DNA of 64,000 bases from Lutraria lutraria (taxonomy: Eukaryota; Mollusca; Bivalvia; Venerida; Mactridae), in contig OZ026845.1 in the NCBI GenBank assembly GCA_964023205.1, positions 3,792,001 through 3,856,000 of the forward strand, written 5' to 3'. Position 1 is the first letter of the stretch. Each line of letters opens with the position of its first letter. The notes below the pieces were generated by a model. It did not search any database. It was not told the origin of the DNA and saw only the letters and a program-made list of their open reading frames with translations. Made by a program: the position numbers and the translations under genes. Shown here piece by piece: positions 25,747 through 38,400 of this stretch.

Positions 25747-27884
25747 TCATATGTTTTGAAGGAGCATCCTTCCTAAATTAGATATTGCCCCTATTAAACT
25801 CGTACGAGAACCTATTGACACTGGTCTAGAAAATGCTCCATGAGGTCTAATTGTGTGAAACCGTCGTTCTGCCCCAATCAACCTACGCCCCGGGGGTACA
25901 AAAATTGGCCTACGACGCGACAGTCTTCGGAAAGGAATTCTCCTTATAGGCACGATTCCGCCTGAAAAAAATGTCCGGAATGGGCTACCGATAGTATGAC
26001 CTACAGGTCCATGGAAATCAATAATTCTTGGTCCATGAAGTCGACCTCTTGGAATATGTTCTAATGAAAACCGCCCATCAAGAGATGACGGCCGTCCAAA
26101 AGGAACCAACCGACGTCGTTGAATATCCGGATGGTCGTGGGATATTACGTCATGACCTTCACTTTGAATGATAGGTATTAATGAAACATTTCCAAGGTCT
26201 CCGGGCGTATCAACATGGGCTCCTGATCCAGTGCCATGACCTAGACCATCACCTTGTCCATGACCGTGACCATGACCTTGCCCTGGTCGACTTTCTCGAT
26301 GAATAACAGGTACGGGCGATAAATTGCCATGTTGTCCAGGCAAATCAATGTGTGCCCCTGATCCATGGCCCTGACCATGACCGTGACCATGACCTTGTCC
26401 ATGACCGTGACCATGACCTTGTCCTGGTCGACCTTCTCTGTGGATGACAGGTACGGGCGATAAATTTCCGTGTTGACCAGGCAAATCAATATGAGCCCCT
26501 GATCCATGGCCCTGACCCTGACCCTGACCATGACCATGACCGTGACCATGACCTTGCCCTGGTCGACCCTCTCTGTGGATGACAGGTATGGGCGATAAAT
26601 TTCCGTGTTGACCATGCAAATCAATATGAGCCCCTGATCCATGGCCCTGACCATGACCCTGACCTTGTCCATGACCATGACCTTGTCCTGGTCCACCTTT
26701 TCTGTGGATGACAGGTACGGGCGATAAATTTCCGTGTTGACCAGGCAAATCAATATGAGCCCCTGATCCATGGCCCGGACCATGACCCTGACCTTGACCT
26801 TGTCCATGACCGTGACCATGACCTTGTCCTGGTCGACCTTCTCTGTGGATGACAGGAACGGGCGATAAATTTCCGTGTTGACCAGGCAAATCAATATGAG
26901 CCCCTGATCCATGGCCCTGACCATGACCCTGACCTTGTCCATGACCGTGACCATGACCTTGTCCTGGTCCACCTTTTCTGTGGATGACAGGTACGGGCGA
27001 TAAATTTCCGTGTTGACCAGGCAAGTCAATATGAACCCCTGATCCATGGCCCTGACCATGACCGTGACCATGACCTTGACCTTGTCCATGACCTTGACCT
27101 TGTCCTGGTCCACTTTTTCTGTGGATGACAGGTACGGGCGATAAATTTCCGTGTTGACCAGGCAAATCAATATGAACCCCTGATCCATGGCCCGGACCAT
27201 GACCCTGACCTTGACCTTGTCCATGACCGTGACCATGACCTTGTCCTGGTCGACCTTCTCTGTGGATGACAGGTACGGGCGTTAAATTTCCGTGTTGACC
27301 AGGCAAATCAATATGAGCCCCTAATCCATGGCCCTGACCATGTCCATGACCCTGAACCTGACTCTGACCTTGAGCTTGACCTTGTCCATGACCATGACCT
27401 TGTCCCGGTCGGCCTTCTCTGTGGATGACAGGTACGGGTGATAGATTTCCGTGTTGACCAGGCAAATCAATATGAACCCCTGATCCATGTCCCTGACCAT
27501 GACCTTGTCCATGACTGTGACCTTGTCCTTGTCGACCGTCTCTGTGAATGACATGTACGGGCGATAAATTTCCGTGTTGACGAGGCAAATCAATATGAGC
27601 CCCTGATACATGGCCCTGACCATGATCCTGACCCTGACCCTGACCTTGACCTTGCCCTTGTCCATGACCGTGACCATGACCTTGTCCTGGTCGACCCTCT
27701 CTGTGGATGACAGGTACGGGCGATAAATTTCCGCGTTGACCAGGCAAATCAATGTGGGCCCCTGATCCAGTTCCATGACCTTGACCATGACCGTGACCAT
27801 GACCATGAGCTTTAGAACTGTTCGGCAGAAACACACCGTCACCAGATAATCCGGACACGTCCAAAGCGATTTGTCTGTCAGATT
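25747..27884 (-). CDS. Gene A exon 2: secreted His/Gly/Gln-rich repeat protein
   Basis: With its first exon (29015-29099) this gives a 740-residue secreted protein. After a short unique start ([16 protein letters not shown]), residues about 60-605 hold 12 copies of a module. A fixed part, [19 protein letters not shown], is followed by a variable run of HGHGQG type. The tail (about 606-740) is not repeated, is Arg/Pro/Phe-rich ([12 protein letters not shown]) and ends [17 protein letters not shown]. The acceptor TTCTTCAG leaves 2 nt that complete a Glu codon from exon 1, and the total length is a multiple of three. Histidines this dense could bind metal ions. A structural extracellular role is inference. 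The fixed motif ties it to gene D (HVDMPGEHGN) and to B and E. I do not recognise the family. Confidence 0.85.
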
Positions 27885-29014
27885 CTGAAGAACAGTAGTT
27901 TATTTTATTTACGGAAGAAGTCATAATAATTGTGAAAATGATACGAATAATGAACCGTTTATTTGGGTTTGACGCCGCTTTTCAACCATTTGTAATTAGT
28001 ATTTACCTAATAAATTTTCCTGGACGGTATTCTAACCAGTACAGATTTACCCTTACACAAGGAACCGGCAACTTCTCCACATGTGAAAGAAAATCGACAT
28101 TTCTGTCATATTTTCGCAGAAGGCTATATATAGTTCCCACATCTACAACATTTACCTCCCTTGTTTTGATCGTTTCAAATTTGACAAGAATTGGTAGAAG
28201 ATATTTATATTTTTGTCTTGATAATTCTAAATTTAGAATATTCATATGTGACAACCTGGTGTGCTTATGTGTTTTCCAACTTCATGATAAAGTTGTTTAC
28301 TAACTACTTTTCTGTTGTTGTTTTTTATTAAACACATACGATATTTGACTTTCAAGACGACCGCAAATTGAAAAGAAGGGACTTACATATTGTGGATGTT
28401 GGAACTATGTATAACCGGTGTGCCGGATAGGCGGGCCACATACAAATCCAGGACACTAGCCACAGGACCACGGCCGTGGCCCTCGTAACCATGACTACAA
28501 GTGATAATGACGATGATGAAAATAATGACGACTTTCGATGACGATGATGACGATGATGACGATGAAGATGATGATGACGATGATGACGATGATGACGATG
28601 ATGACGATGATGACGATGATGACGATGATGATGATAATGATGATGATGATGATGATGGTGACGACGACGACGATGATGATGATGATTATTATGATGATGA
28701 CGATGATGATGATGACAATGGTGGTAATGGTTAGAAAGAGACAATTACGGCCAGTTGGACAATGGTTATTATGATGACCAAGCTAACGATGATGACACTA
28801 CATTTTAACGACGGCGCGAATCATTTCAAGTTTCATTAAATTAAAGGTGGTATAAATCATAAAATAGTGTCCATGCCAACACAGAACTATATATACATAA
28901 TTAAGTTCTTTAAAATTAAGGTAAAAAGTAAGTATCGAATATTTAAACAAAGTGTATGTTTAACATGATTTTTTTGAGAATTTCAAAGGAAAAAAATGAA
29001 ACTACGATGATTAC
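27885..29014 (-). other. Intron of gene A
   Basis: A phase-1 intron from GTAATC to TTCTTCAG. It contains a GAT/GAC microsatellite (28515-28735). Two inverted short copies lie near 28120-28160 and 28382-28420 (GGAACTATATATAGCC versus GGAACTATGTATAACC). No coding sequence is supported. Confidence 0.75.
28515..28735. repeat. GAT/GAC trinucleotide microsatellite
   Basis: A run of about 220 bp built almost entirely of GAT and GAC units. Reading frames of Asp, Met or His over it are artefacts of the repeat. Confidence 0.95.
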
Positions 29015-29099
29015 CTGTCAAATGTAGAGCCGAGTATCCGTGTATACTTAGAAACAAAATAATCCCTAGTGTCCCAAGAAACCATTGTCTGTAATGCAT
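29015..29099 (-). CDS. Gene A exon 1: signal peptide
   Basis: Twenty-eight codons plus one nucleotide. The peptide begins MHYRQWFLGTLGIILFLSI and continues to HGYSALHLT, a typical n-region, hydrophobic core and small-residue cleavage zone. The donor G|GTAATC leaves 1 nt, which with the AA of exon 2 makes Glu. It is 12 nt longer than the first exons of genes B, C, D and E. Confidence 0.8.
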
Positions 29100-29544
29100 T
29101 TTATCTTATATTTATTTACACCAAGATAAGTCCAAATAATACAATCTATCTATGAAAAGAGATCTCTATTTTATTTATGAAACATCAAACTAATTATTAT
29201 ATACTTCGCTAGAAAATTCACATTACAAACAATGTTAATCACCCTAATCGATCTATTTTAGTGAATCCCGCAAACGCTTTTTTACCTGCGCGTGTTTACC
29301 ACAAATCATCGCCGGTCAATTAATAATTGTCACGAATTTCATCTATAAGGGCATAACAACACGATTAGTATTTCCTGGAGTGTGATATGTCGCTTTACTC
29401 AACACAACGATTGCTTAGTAAGTAAACAGTGACCACATAGAAAATAAACTACATTTGTAACTAACATATAACTCCCATGTAGATATAACAGTCTATGCCG
29501 AAGGTAATTAAATCGCATTGTATGAACAATAAAAAGTGATATTT

Positions 29545-30352
29545 TTGTTATTCGGTACGAACAATAAAGTTATTACCGTATTTCAGAAATCGCTCAGTTT
29601 TCATTGAAAACCTGCATACCGAACAGCTTCCATTAATTTAACCTTCCGCCTACGAACATAGTTCCATTTTTTTCAGTTCAATGGCATAAATACAAATTCA
29701 AATATTACGTGCATATAAGTCAAAATCAGATGGCTATGCAATATCGTAAACGAGCAATACTAGACAGTCGTAAAAAATCTAAACAATCCTGTCCCTTGGA
29801 TTACTACAATATTTACTTTTCAAGGAAGGATGACGTCATAATCCTCGCGCTTTATATATGCTAATTTGTCTGGTTCCTAGCTTCTATTGTAAACGTATAG
29901 AAGTCCTCATTGAATTCATGGACGATGCGATGATAACTGTGTGCCAACCAGATATTTAAAAAAGTGGTTCATCGGGAAATTGTAATCGATTGATTTAATG
30001 CTTATAACGTGTAACTTTTTCTTCGAGTGTGTCTTCATGTGTGAGATATTACATGCTGCAAAAGTTGAGTATACAAAGAGGCAGGTAATGTAGACTATAT
30101 GATATTATGCTATTTGCTTAACTACTTTATGTGATCAGATGGGAATCATAAATCAAAGTACTGAAAGCACATAGAACGGAACAGCTTTAACAACTGCATA
30201 GCGGGTGTAGAAAAGCGTTAGTAGTACTTAAGTCTGCATCGAAATTCATGTGCGAACTATCGTTCGGATTCAAAAACTCACCCTACAAAGAAATTCAACT
30301 TTTGACTGCTTTGTAGTTCCGAACAACAGCAGTACCTTCAGAGCTTTGATTA
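29545..30352 (-). mobile_element. 0.8-kb dispersed element, copy 1
   Basis: Nearly identical along its whole length to 42605-43425 in opposite orientation. The left end holds the imperfect palindrome TTCGGTACGAACAATAAAG and the right end is CAGAGCTTTGATT. It contains no convincing gene. It lies about 450 bp upstream of gene A. It is classed as mobile because the second copy interrupts a duplicated block (see 42605-43425). Confidence 0.7.
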
Positions 30353-31947
30353 TTTTTATTGGCATGTTGCGAGTCACCGTCAATGTTTTCGATATACGTA
30401 CTGTGACAGCGACAGAACCGTTTAATTTTAATATTACAAACGTTTAACTACAGTGAAACCTAACACCGTGACCATCTCCATACAACGGTCATTTTTTTTG
30501 ACCGATTTTCAGTATTTCCTGCATATATGTGGATATATATTCCTGCCGCTGTGGAGAAGTTGTAATTAGTCTTAATTTTGAGGAAGATAAAGTAAAACCT
30601 CTATTTGAAGACCGCTATCAAAACGGTATAAATATTAAGATATTCTCGTTTAAATTTTACAAAAGTGTGCATGTTCCGGTGCGTTTAGCGTGTCACAGTA
30701 AATAATGCATGTGATACGTGCATTAACTAGCATGTTCTATATAATTGATAAGGTATATTATCTCGGAAAAGATGACAGGTGTTTTCGTTCACAAATAATG
30801 TCTCCATGCTCTAGTACTTTCCTTTCAACTACGGTGAAATAACAAAATAAAACAGTTTTAGAAATATTTCAACCGTTACTGAATGATATATCTTCATTTG
30901 TTAACTGTTCTTAATGTATAAGCGTGCATTAGAAAACACAGAATGACAATGCAAATGCCGAGGAAATGATGATTATGCATAATAAGTAGCTTTTTTCTAT
31001 AAATACAACACTTCGTGATAATCGATTTGTAAAAATACACTCAAACCAACTTATAAACCGCCAGTTCGTAAACTGCTCGGAAATTATGAGGCAGAGATTT
31101 CTGAAATTTTGCATACAATAATTGCATTCAATTACCTGTAATTTTACACTATTTGATTGCATATTCTCTTGCACATTTACCTATGCGAAACGTATACTTC
31201 GTTATCGATTATACTGCTCGTGAATCCCGTGCATTCAATGAAAATTAGGTCAGCATATTTCAATCGCTTCGATTTTCTATACGCTATCATTAAAACATAA
31301 AACATGACCCGCATGTTTGTAGAATAAAGAGGTAGAGCAAGTCTGGTGTCTTTGAGACTGATGGGGTCCTCCAAGTTTCGATTATGAATTTCGATTATCA
31401 TTTGTTTGAAAAAAAAATGTCTAATTAACGACTAGAAGCATTTAATGAACTTTCAATATCATTACAGAAATAAAAAATAGTTTTTGCTTTATACTTTCAA
31501 CAATCAATTTATATCCAATAATATCAGGTGGCAGTTTATAAGTTGGTTTGAGTTTAGTTTCGCGAAATCCCATTATATTCCCCAAACTAATATAATCGGT
31601 AGAACACAGTTATAGTATATTAGTGGGACCTCAATAATAACTTTATTATACATTTGTATCTTACATTCTTAAATAAATAAAATAATGAAATGAAGAAAAT
31701 CTTAAGATAAATATATTTCACGGCATCCGATTATTTACCATACCCGAATTATATACTACATGTATATCCAAATTCTTTTAATTATCCAACCTTCAAAGTT
31801 TACTATAGCTGATGCACAATAATCGTATTTCACTGTGCCATGATTTTAATGTAATAGTACAACATTTGATAACTTTTAGCGATCTTTTTACTAGTGTTGT
31901 TGTTTCCTTACATCAGTTAATTATATATGTTCGTGCGTTCAGTCTGC

Positions 31948-32006
31948 TCGCTCTGTTCGTTCCATTCGTTTGTTTGTTTGTTTGCTTGCTTGCTTGCTTG
32001 CTTGAG
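31948..32006. repeat. Tetranucleotide repeats (GTTC/GTTT/GCTT)
   Basis: Runs of GTTC, TTTG and CTTG in series. Further runs of GTTC occur near 32695-32715 and of TATG near 32845-32885. Confidence 0.85.
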
Positions 32007-32029
32007 CTTTACACATCTTTTCAACAGTC

Positions 32030-32179
32030 AGGGGCCGTATTCACAAAGCATCTTAAGATTTTCTTTAACTTAAGTCGAAATTTTTACTTAAGCGTATTTT
32101 TTTAAGGAAAAAGTCGAATTAAAGGAAAAATATAACTTAAGTTAAAATATTACTTAAGATGCTTTGCGAATACGGACCC
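32030..32179. mobile_element. Small terminal-inverted-repeat element
   Basis: The left end GGGGCCGTATTCACAAAGCA and right end GCTTTGCGAATACGGACCC are near-perfect reverse complements and enclose about 110 bp of AT-rich DNA. I recall MITEs with this CGTATTCACAAAGCATCTTAAG-like end in molluscs and other animals. No clear target site duplication was found. Confidence 0.75.
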
Positions 32180-32269
32180 AGAGTCATATGAGGCGGACAG
32201 TTTACCTAACAATCGTTCCTGGGAAGAATCGGTGCTAAACTTCCATCCTCCGTAAGCAAGTTCCTTCTT

Positions 32270-32385
32270 TCTCAAAAAAAGGCATGGTCAGTAGCTGGGC
32301 TCTAACCCACGCCCCTATGTCAGTGAGAGGTTACAGTGATTTGAAGTCAGCGACCTCAACCACTCGACCACGGAGGCGGGTCCAG
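32270..32385 (-). mobile_element. tRNA-derived SINE, reverse orientation
   Basis: On the minus strand it starts GCCTCCGTGGTCGAGTGGTT, a near-standard A box. It carries GGGTTAGAGCCC as a B box, with CTGTAACCTCTCACTGACAT between. This is a typical bivalve tRNA-SINE head. Confidence 0.8.
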
Positions 32386-33164
32386 TTAATTATATATGTG
32401 TCATATATAGACATATTTGTTTAATTATTTTGATTACGACATTTTGAAAACAGCTGGCACTAGCGTTGAAATATATACTCAGCAAATATTTTTTATTCAA
32501 ATGGAGGTCATAAAAAAATCAGTTGTACAACGCATAAGTTGATGATTGTATATTTAATGTATAAATTAATATATAAACATATTTGTATGTGTGATCTCAG
32601 TAAGCTTGTTATTTAATCATAAAGATTGTTAATATGTTGTATTCATCAGTATTCATTATTTTCCTTCTTTTATTTTATTTCATTTCTTTCATGTTCGTTC
32701 GTTCGTTCGTTCCTCCGCTGACTCATACGTACGTTGATTCACTAAGTTTCTAATTCGTTAATTATAACAATTTTCCAGTAATTTTGTGTATTTTATGAAA
32801 GCCCTATGTATCATTTGCCTTTGTTAAAACCTTCCCTGTGTTTTCTATGTATGTATGTATGTATGTATTCATGTATGTATGTAGATGTCTCTTTACATTT
32901 GTATGTATGTTTTGTGTAGTGATGTAGTTAATGTATGTATGTATGATTGTGTGCGATCATAATTTATGTATTGTGCATATACGAGTACAATGAAACTTAA
33001 TGGGTCATGTGACCTAATGGTGTTCTAAGTAATAACCTTTCTCAATTTGCTATAAAAAAAACAGTAACAAAAAGTAGACGAATATTTGCTATTTACACTT
33101 GTCCATGTATTAAAAAGTTACGGTTTAAATAATTTTATATCTAGACATGCAATACAGGCACATT

Positions 33165-33365
33165 AGGTGTTTCCGTGATCGAGTGGGTATGGATGACTAG
33201 TAATCACAATTTCAATTGTTTTAAGTTTGTAATTGCGGACTTCTCCACATTAACCATAAATAATGGCCTTAGGCATAATGTGTTCAACTACATCATAGCA
33301 TCAACACGCTCTGTACATATGGTTCGAACTCACGAATCCGAGGCCCGTAGTTTTAACGCTTAGCG
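33165..33365 (+). mobile_element. SINE remnant, plus orientation
   Basis: CCGTGATCGAGTGGGTATGG resembles the A-box region and ATGGTTCGAACTCACGAATC the B-box region. The spacing is too large for an intact head, so this is a broken or interrupted copy. Confidence 0.45.
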
Positions 33366-34144
33366 GAATGGATTATTGACTATTTTAAGGCCGATATTTT
33401 CGTTACTTTTGGTCCTTTTGGTACATTGTAGACGCCAAACCGAGAGTTACTTGTCCTTCTTAATTTCCTTTCATTAGATTAGTTTTTGAATGTCATTTCT
33501 TATAAACTTCTCAGAATTGAATAAAAAAGTATTAAGATAATTTAAAGCTAAAATATAAATATCTGTATAAATTTCTGCTGAAATTCACCTAAAATAAAGA
33601 GTCGGTAGGTTGGTAGAATTTTTAATAATATCCGCGTCTGTCTACTGATTAATTACTTTATGAAAACTATACAAATCATATCATTCTTTTTATCACATTA
33701 CATTTTCATATGGCTGTAATTGAAAGTATTTTTTCTAAAGCAGGCGATAAACGTTTGTTGAAATGTTAATACATTTGTATTTGATTGGTTGTTCAAATCG
33801 AAATGATTCATTTGTAATTATAAAAATTATGAAAATTAATGATTGTGAAATATCTTTGTGAATGTCAGTTCAGAGAAGACAGTCAGAGTCATGGACCTTG
33901 AAGTTTACATACAATAATTCACGATTATAGTGAATTCTGATATAATGAAAAATGGGTACTGTGAAGTCTTTATCCACACGCCGAACAACTTTTTTATTTG
34001 ATTGAAAAAGGAAATTTAGATATGGTAAAGTATTTAATCTGGCCCCATGAGTTAACTATAAATATTGCTTGTTAGTCAAAATGAAGGGTAAATGATTAAC
34101 GTTGTCTTTAACATTTTATTTTGTCGTTAACAATTTGTTTGTTG

Positions 34145-34345
34145 CCTCATAGGTCACGTGGTTATAGTCTCTGAATAGCGATCAATGGTTCCTTGTCGCT
34201 GCGAGTTCTATTCCCACAGGGAACCAAATTTCACATATGCGGAAGCTGTCCATTTAGCTTACGGAAGATCTGCGGTTCTACCTAAGTGTATGGGGTCTTC
34301 CCCCACTGTTACAGCCGAAAAGTCGCTAAAAGACCGGGCTGTTCG
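34145..34345 (+). mobile_element. tRNA-derived SINE, plus orientation
   Basis: Head with GGTCACGTGGTTATAGTC and GCGAGTTCTATTCCCAC. It is followed by GGAAGCTGTCCATTTAGC, GATCTGCGGTTCTACC, GGGGTCTTCCCCCACTG and AAAAGTCGCTAAAAGACC. This is the most readable copy of the family seen at 13232-13470 and 20285-20500. Confidence 0.75.
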
Positions 34346-34524
34346 TGTGACGTCCTAGAAAGTTGCTTTCTGGTTGTTATCAGTACATTTAAATTGCCTG
34401 ATTGTTTTAGTTTTTCTCCTGCCGAACATCGAGATCCGGCCAAGACTTGTTAAATAACCTCTTTGGAAGGCTGATTTGGGCAAAACAGTTGAAATCTGTC
34501 GAAATCATTGATAATACACTGGTA

Positions 34525-34705
34525 CAGCACAATCTCTCCAAAGCAACACCCTTTGGGAGAAACAAAATTTTTGTTGTGTTGTTGAGAGGTTGTTGTTCTA
34601 GAGAGGTTAAATTAATAGTTAAATCATGCAGAGGGAAAATCATGCTGTTGTTGAAGGACGGATGTTGTTCAAGAGAGGGCCACCCTTGGGAGGTTGTTCT
34701 GTACA
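34525..34705 (+). repeat. Dispersed repeat (CAATCTCTCCA type)
   Basis: Starts GCACAATCTCTCCAAAGCAA and ends GGGAGGTTGTTCTGTACA, with GTTGTTGAGAGGTTGTTG inside. It is the opposite-strand relative of 14130-14322. Confidence 0.6.
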
Positions 34706-35401
34706 TCATATTTACATTAACTGAATAAGAACACTATACTTTGAACTTTTTTTATTTCTCATTACATAACAAAAGCGATGAAAATAAATAATATCATTAA
34801 TATATGCATGCGCAGTTATGACTACATGTATATATGTAAGTTACCAAAAAACATACAAAAGTGCAGTTTTAAAGCTAAATGATATCATTACAAAATGATA
34901 ATATAATACGAGTATTAGAAAATATTATATAAAAAGCATGCTCATGTGTATACTAATGAATGAAGCACATTCATTGATTGCTAGAAGGCGTCATCTCAAA
35001 ATGCTATAAACCGGCATCATATACTCATTTTGGTACATGTGTTATACATTGTAATCCATTCGTGTTTTTGCTTCGGATATTTCATGACGATAGTTGTAAA
35101 CATTAAAAGGAATGTTTATGCTTTCCATCAATAAAGTAAAAGCAATCATTGTCTAGACTTAAATCTAAACAATGGTAGTAGAGTAGCAAATTAACCTAAT
35201 TAAATCATAGTAAACTGAACTGGGCTAGTTAAGGCATTTTTTCATTATTTGAGTAAACGAAACTGTCTTGGTTGCTAATTTCATTTTCCGTTTCAGGTTT
35301 GTTGGCCGTATATCAACTTTTATCAGATATGGTCCATGATGACACAAAAAGCGTATTGCTTAATAAAAAGTGCTGAACATACCGGTATACAGCCAGAAGC
35401 C

Positions 35402-38400
35402 CTAGTAAGTGCCGGATCTAAACATACGAACCCTGCCGCGGCTGGCGCCAGTGGCACCCATTGCTGTTCGCACCAATGAATCTAGTAATCCTCCGCGATT
35501 TGTGCCCCTGCGCGTAGTTCTACGATTATTTCCATAGCTATTAGACGCGTAACTCTACGATCATTTCCATAGCTATTAAGACTATTTGGACGGGAAGAAT
35601 GGACTGATGGTACTCTGTTTCTACGACTGATACGTGCAGGTGGTTTGGCAGTAGTTGTTCTTGTTATGGCGACGTGGGAATGCACATTCCTATCACCACT
35701 CCGCCAATGACTTCTTCCACCTCTTCGGCGACCCCAACGTCGTCCTCCTCTACGCCAACCTCCCCTACGACGTCCTCCTCCACGACGACTACCTCCTTGG
35801 CGCCTGCCTCCACGTCGATTTCCTTTTCGACTATTAGTACCCATAGTCCGACGACCATAACCTCCATCAGATGTTGATATAATGGTACTCCTATCGACGT
35901 CTGACGGTGGACCCAATTCACCTACATGTATAGTGTTTTTTGGCCCTTGGAACGGGACTGACTCTATACCAAGCATACTTGCCAGAGATTGCCGGCGTTC
36001 TGGTACTTCCGGTACTGTGGGATTGTCTGTTTGTCGTGGAGGCACTGCTGCTTTTGGATGTTCGTGCAAAACACCGGTTGATACTATGGGTCCGCCTGAT
36101 TGTATATTTGGAATTTGAACTGGTCTATTGGAGCCAACAATGTAACTCCAGGTGGCGGATGTACTGAATTATGGACGATATTACTGTGGTGTGTTTGGGG
36201 TTTGCCAATATGGATACCTTCAAGCGAAATATGTTTACCAGTATTAGGCTTACGTATTGGCTTAGTTTCATGGCGAAGTGGAGGTATACCACACTGCCAA
36301 TATTTTTATGAACTTGCGGTGAAATACCTGGAACCGATCCATCGTGTGTACTGCCAACGATGATTGAACCAGGAACTGTTTCAGGATGACTGTCTGATGG
36401 CGGTCCTACTGGACTCCATGAATTTACTTGATTAGTTGATGGTTGTGGACTAAATAAACTTTTGCCAGGAGCAATCGGATTGATGTGTTGTCCATGTTGG
36501 TTATCATGACCACCACCATGCATAGGACATCAGCTGGTCCATGGTGAATACCTGATGATGTTTCAATTGGTAGTCCTTGATGAACATTGTTATTCGACGG
36601 ACGAACATCGGGCGGTTGTCCCGTAAAATGTACTCTAGGTTTGTCGCCCGTATGACCATGCTCACCTTTCACATCTATATGAAAACTACCTATTTGTGTT
36701 CCATCATTAGGTCTATTGTTAGTATTTCCATGTAAATTATCATGCGATCCTACACCATGACCAACGCCATGCACGGGGACATCAACACGCCCATGATGAT
36801 TACCTGATGATGTTTCAATTGGTAAACCAGCATGACCACCACCATGCACGGGGGCACCAACACTGCCATGATGAATACCTGGAGATGTTTCAATTGGTAA
36901 ACCAGCATGACCACCGCCATGCATAGGGACATCAGCTGGTCCATGGTGAATACCTGATGATGTTTCAATTGGTAAACCAGCATGACCACCACCATGCACG
37001 GGGGCACCAACACTGCCATGATGAATACCTGATGATGTTTCAATTGGTAAACCAGCATGACCACCGCCATGCGTAGGGACATCAGCTGGTCCATGGTGAA
37101 TACCTGATGATGTTTCAATTGGTAGTCCTTGATGAACATTGTTATTCGACGGACGAACATCGGGCGGTTGTCCCGTAAAATGTACTCTAGGTTTGTCGCC
37201 CGTATGACCATGCTCACCTTTCACATCTATATGAAAACTACCTATTTGTGTTCCATCATTAGGTCTATTGTTAGTATTTCCATGTAAATTATCATGCGAT
37301 CCTACACCATGACCACCGCCATGCAAGGGGACATCAACACGCCCATGATGATTACCTGATGATGTTTCAATTGGTAAACCAGCATGACCACCGCCATGCA
37401 TAGGGACATCAGCTGGTCCATGGTGAATACCTGATGATGTTTCAATTGGTAAACCAGCATGACCACCACCATGCACGGGGGCACCAACACTGCCATGATG
37501 AATACCTGATGATGTTTCAATTGGTAAACCAGCATGACCACCGCCATGCGTAGGGACATCAGCTGGTCCATGGTGAATACCTGATGATGTTTCAATTGGT
37601 AGTCCTTGATGAACATTGTTATTCGACGGACGAACATCGGGCGGTTGTCCCGTAAAATGTACTTTAGGTTTGTCGCCCGTATGACCATGCTCACCTTTCA
37701 CATCTATATGAAAACTACCTATTTGTGTTCCAGCATTAGGTCTATTGTTAGTATTTCCATGTAAATTATCATGTGATCCTACACCATGACCAACGCCATG
37801 CACGGGGACATCAACAGGTCCATGATGATTACCTGATGATGTTTCAATTGGTAGTCCTTGGTTGGCGTTATTACTCGATGGACGACTATCGGCCCTCCAC
37901 TGAACTATGTTATTCAAATTGTTGTGTTCCCCACGATGACGTTTTGGCATTATAGAAAGACCAGTCGCTGGATTTGTGTGGTCGATAAGTTCGTCAACAC
38001 GCACTCCTGTGTGTGCCCCTGAAGAACTAGAATGACCGTTTGTTTGTGAAATATCATTGTGCGAAATCAGTGTATCAAACGGTGTAAACTGGCTGGCAGT
38101 ATTAGCCGGATTTTGAGATACAGGGGTAATTGAGTTCAGTTGTGTCTGGTCCCCATGGTGTCTATCATTTGTTCCTGAAATGTCACTTCCGACCAAATCA
38201 ACGAATTGATGATTAGTAGGCACATTGTTTGCTTGTGTGTTAAACACATTGTTCGCATTAAAAGGGTTATCTCTGTGATTTATCACTGGTTCGTTTCGGA
38301 CACCTACATTTGCCGTATTCATACCATTGATGGTATTGGAATTTATTTGAACACCAGTTCCACTTCCTATGTCCAACGCAGCGCCATTCTCTCCCGGCAG

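Larger units (their letters stand above)
30353..35401. other. Intergenic between genes A and B
   Basis: No gene is supported. It holds a decayed tandem-type repeat near 30455-30620, a terminal-inverted-repeat element (32030-32179), SINE pieces (32270-32385, 33165-33365, 34145-34345), tetranucleotide runs and a CAATCTCTCC-type repeat (34525-34705). Confidence 0.55.

Noticed and set aside
26241..27842. Other long minus-strand frames inside gene A
   Set aside because: Frame-shifted readings of the same repeat DNA; only one frame joins the signal exon and has the non-repeated tail.
25747..27924. Gene A as a neuropeptide precursor with many peptide copies
   Set aside because: The modules lack regular dibasic cleavage sites and amidation Gly-Lys/Arg signals between copies.
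28352..28774. Asp-, Met- or His-rich open frames
   Set aside because: A GAT/GAC microsatellite reads as Asp, Met or His in its different frames and strands; no independent coding signal.
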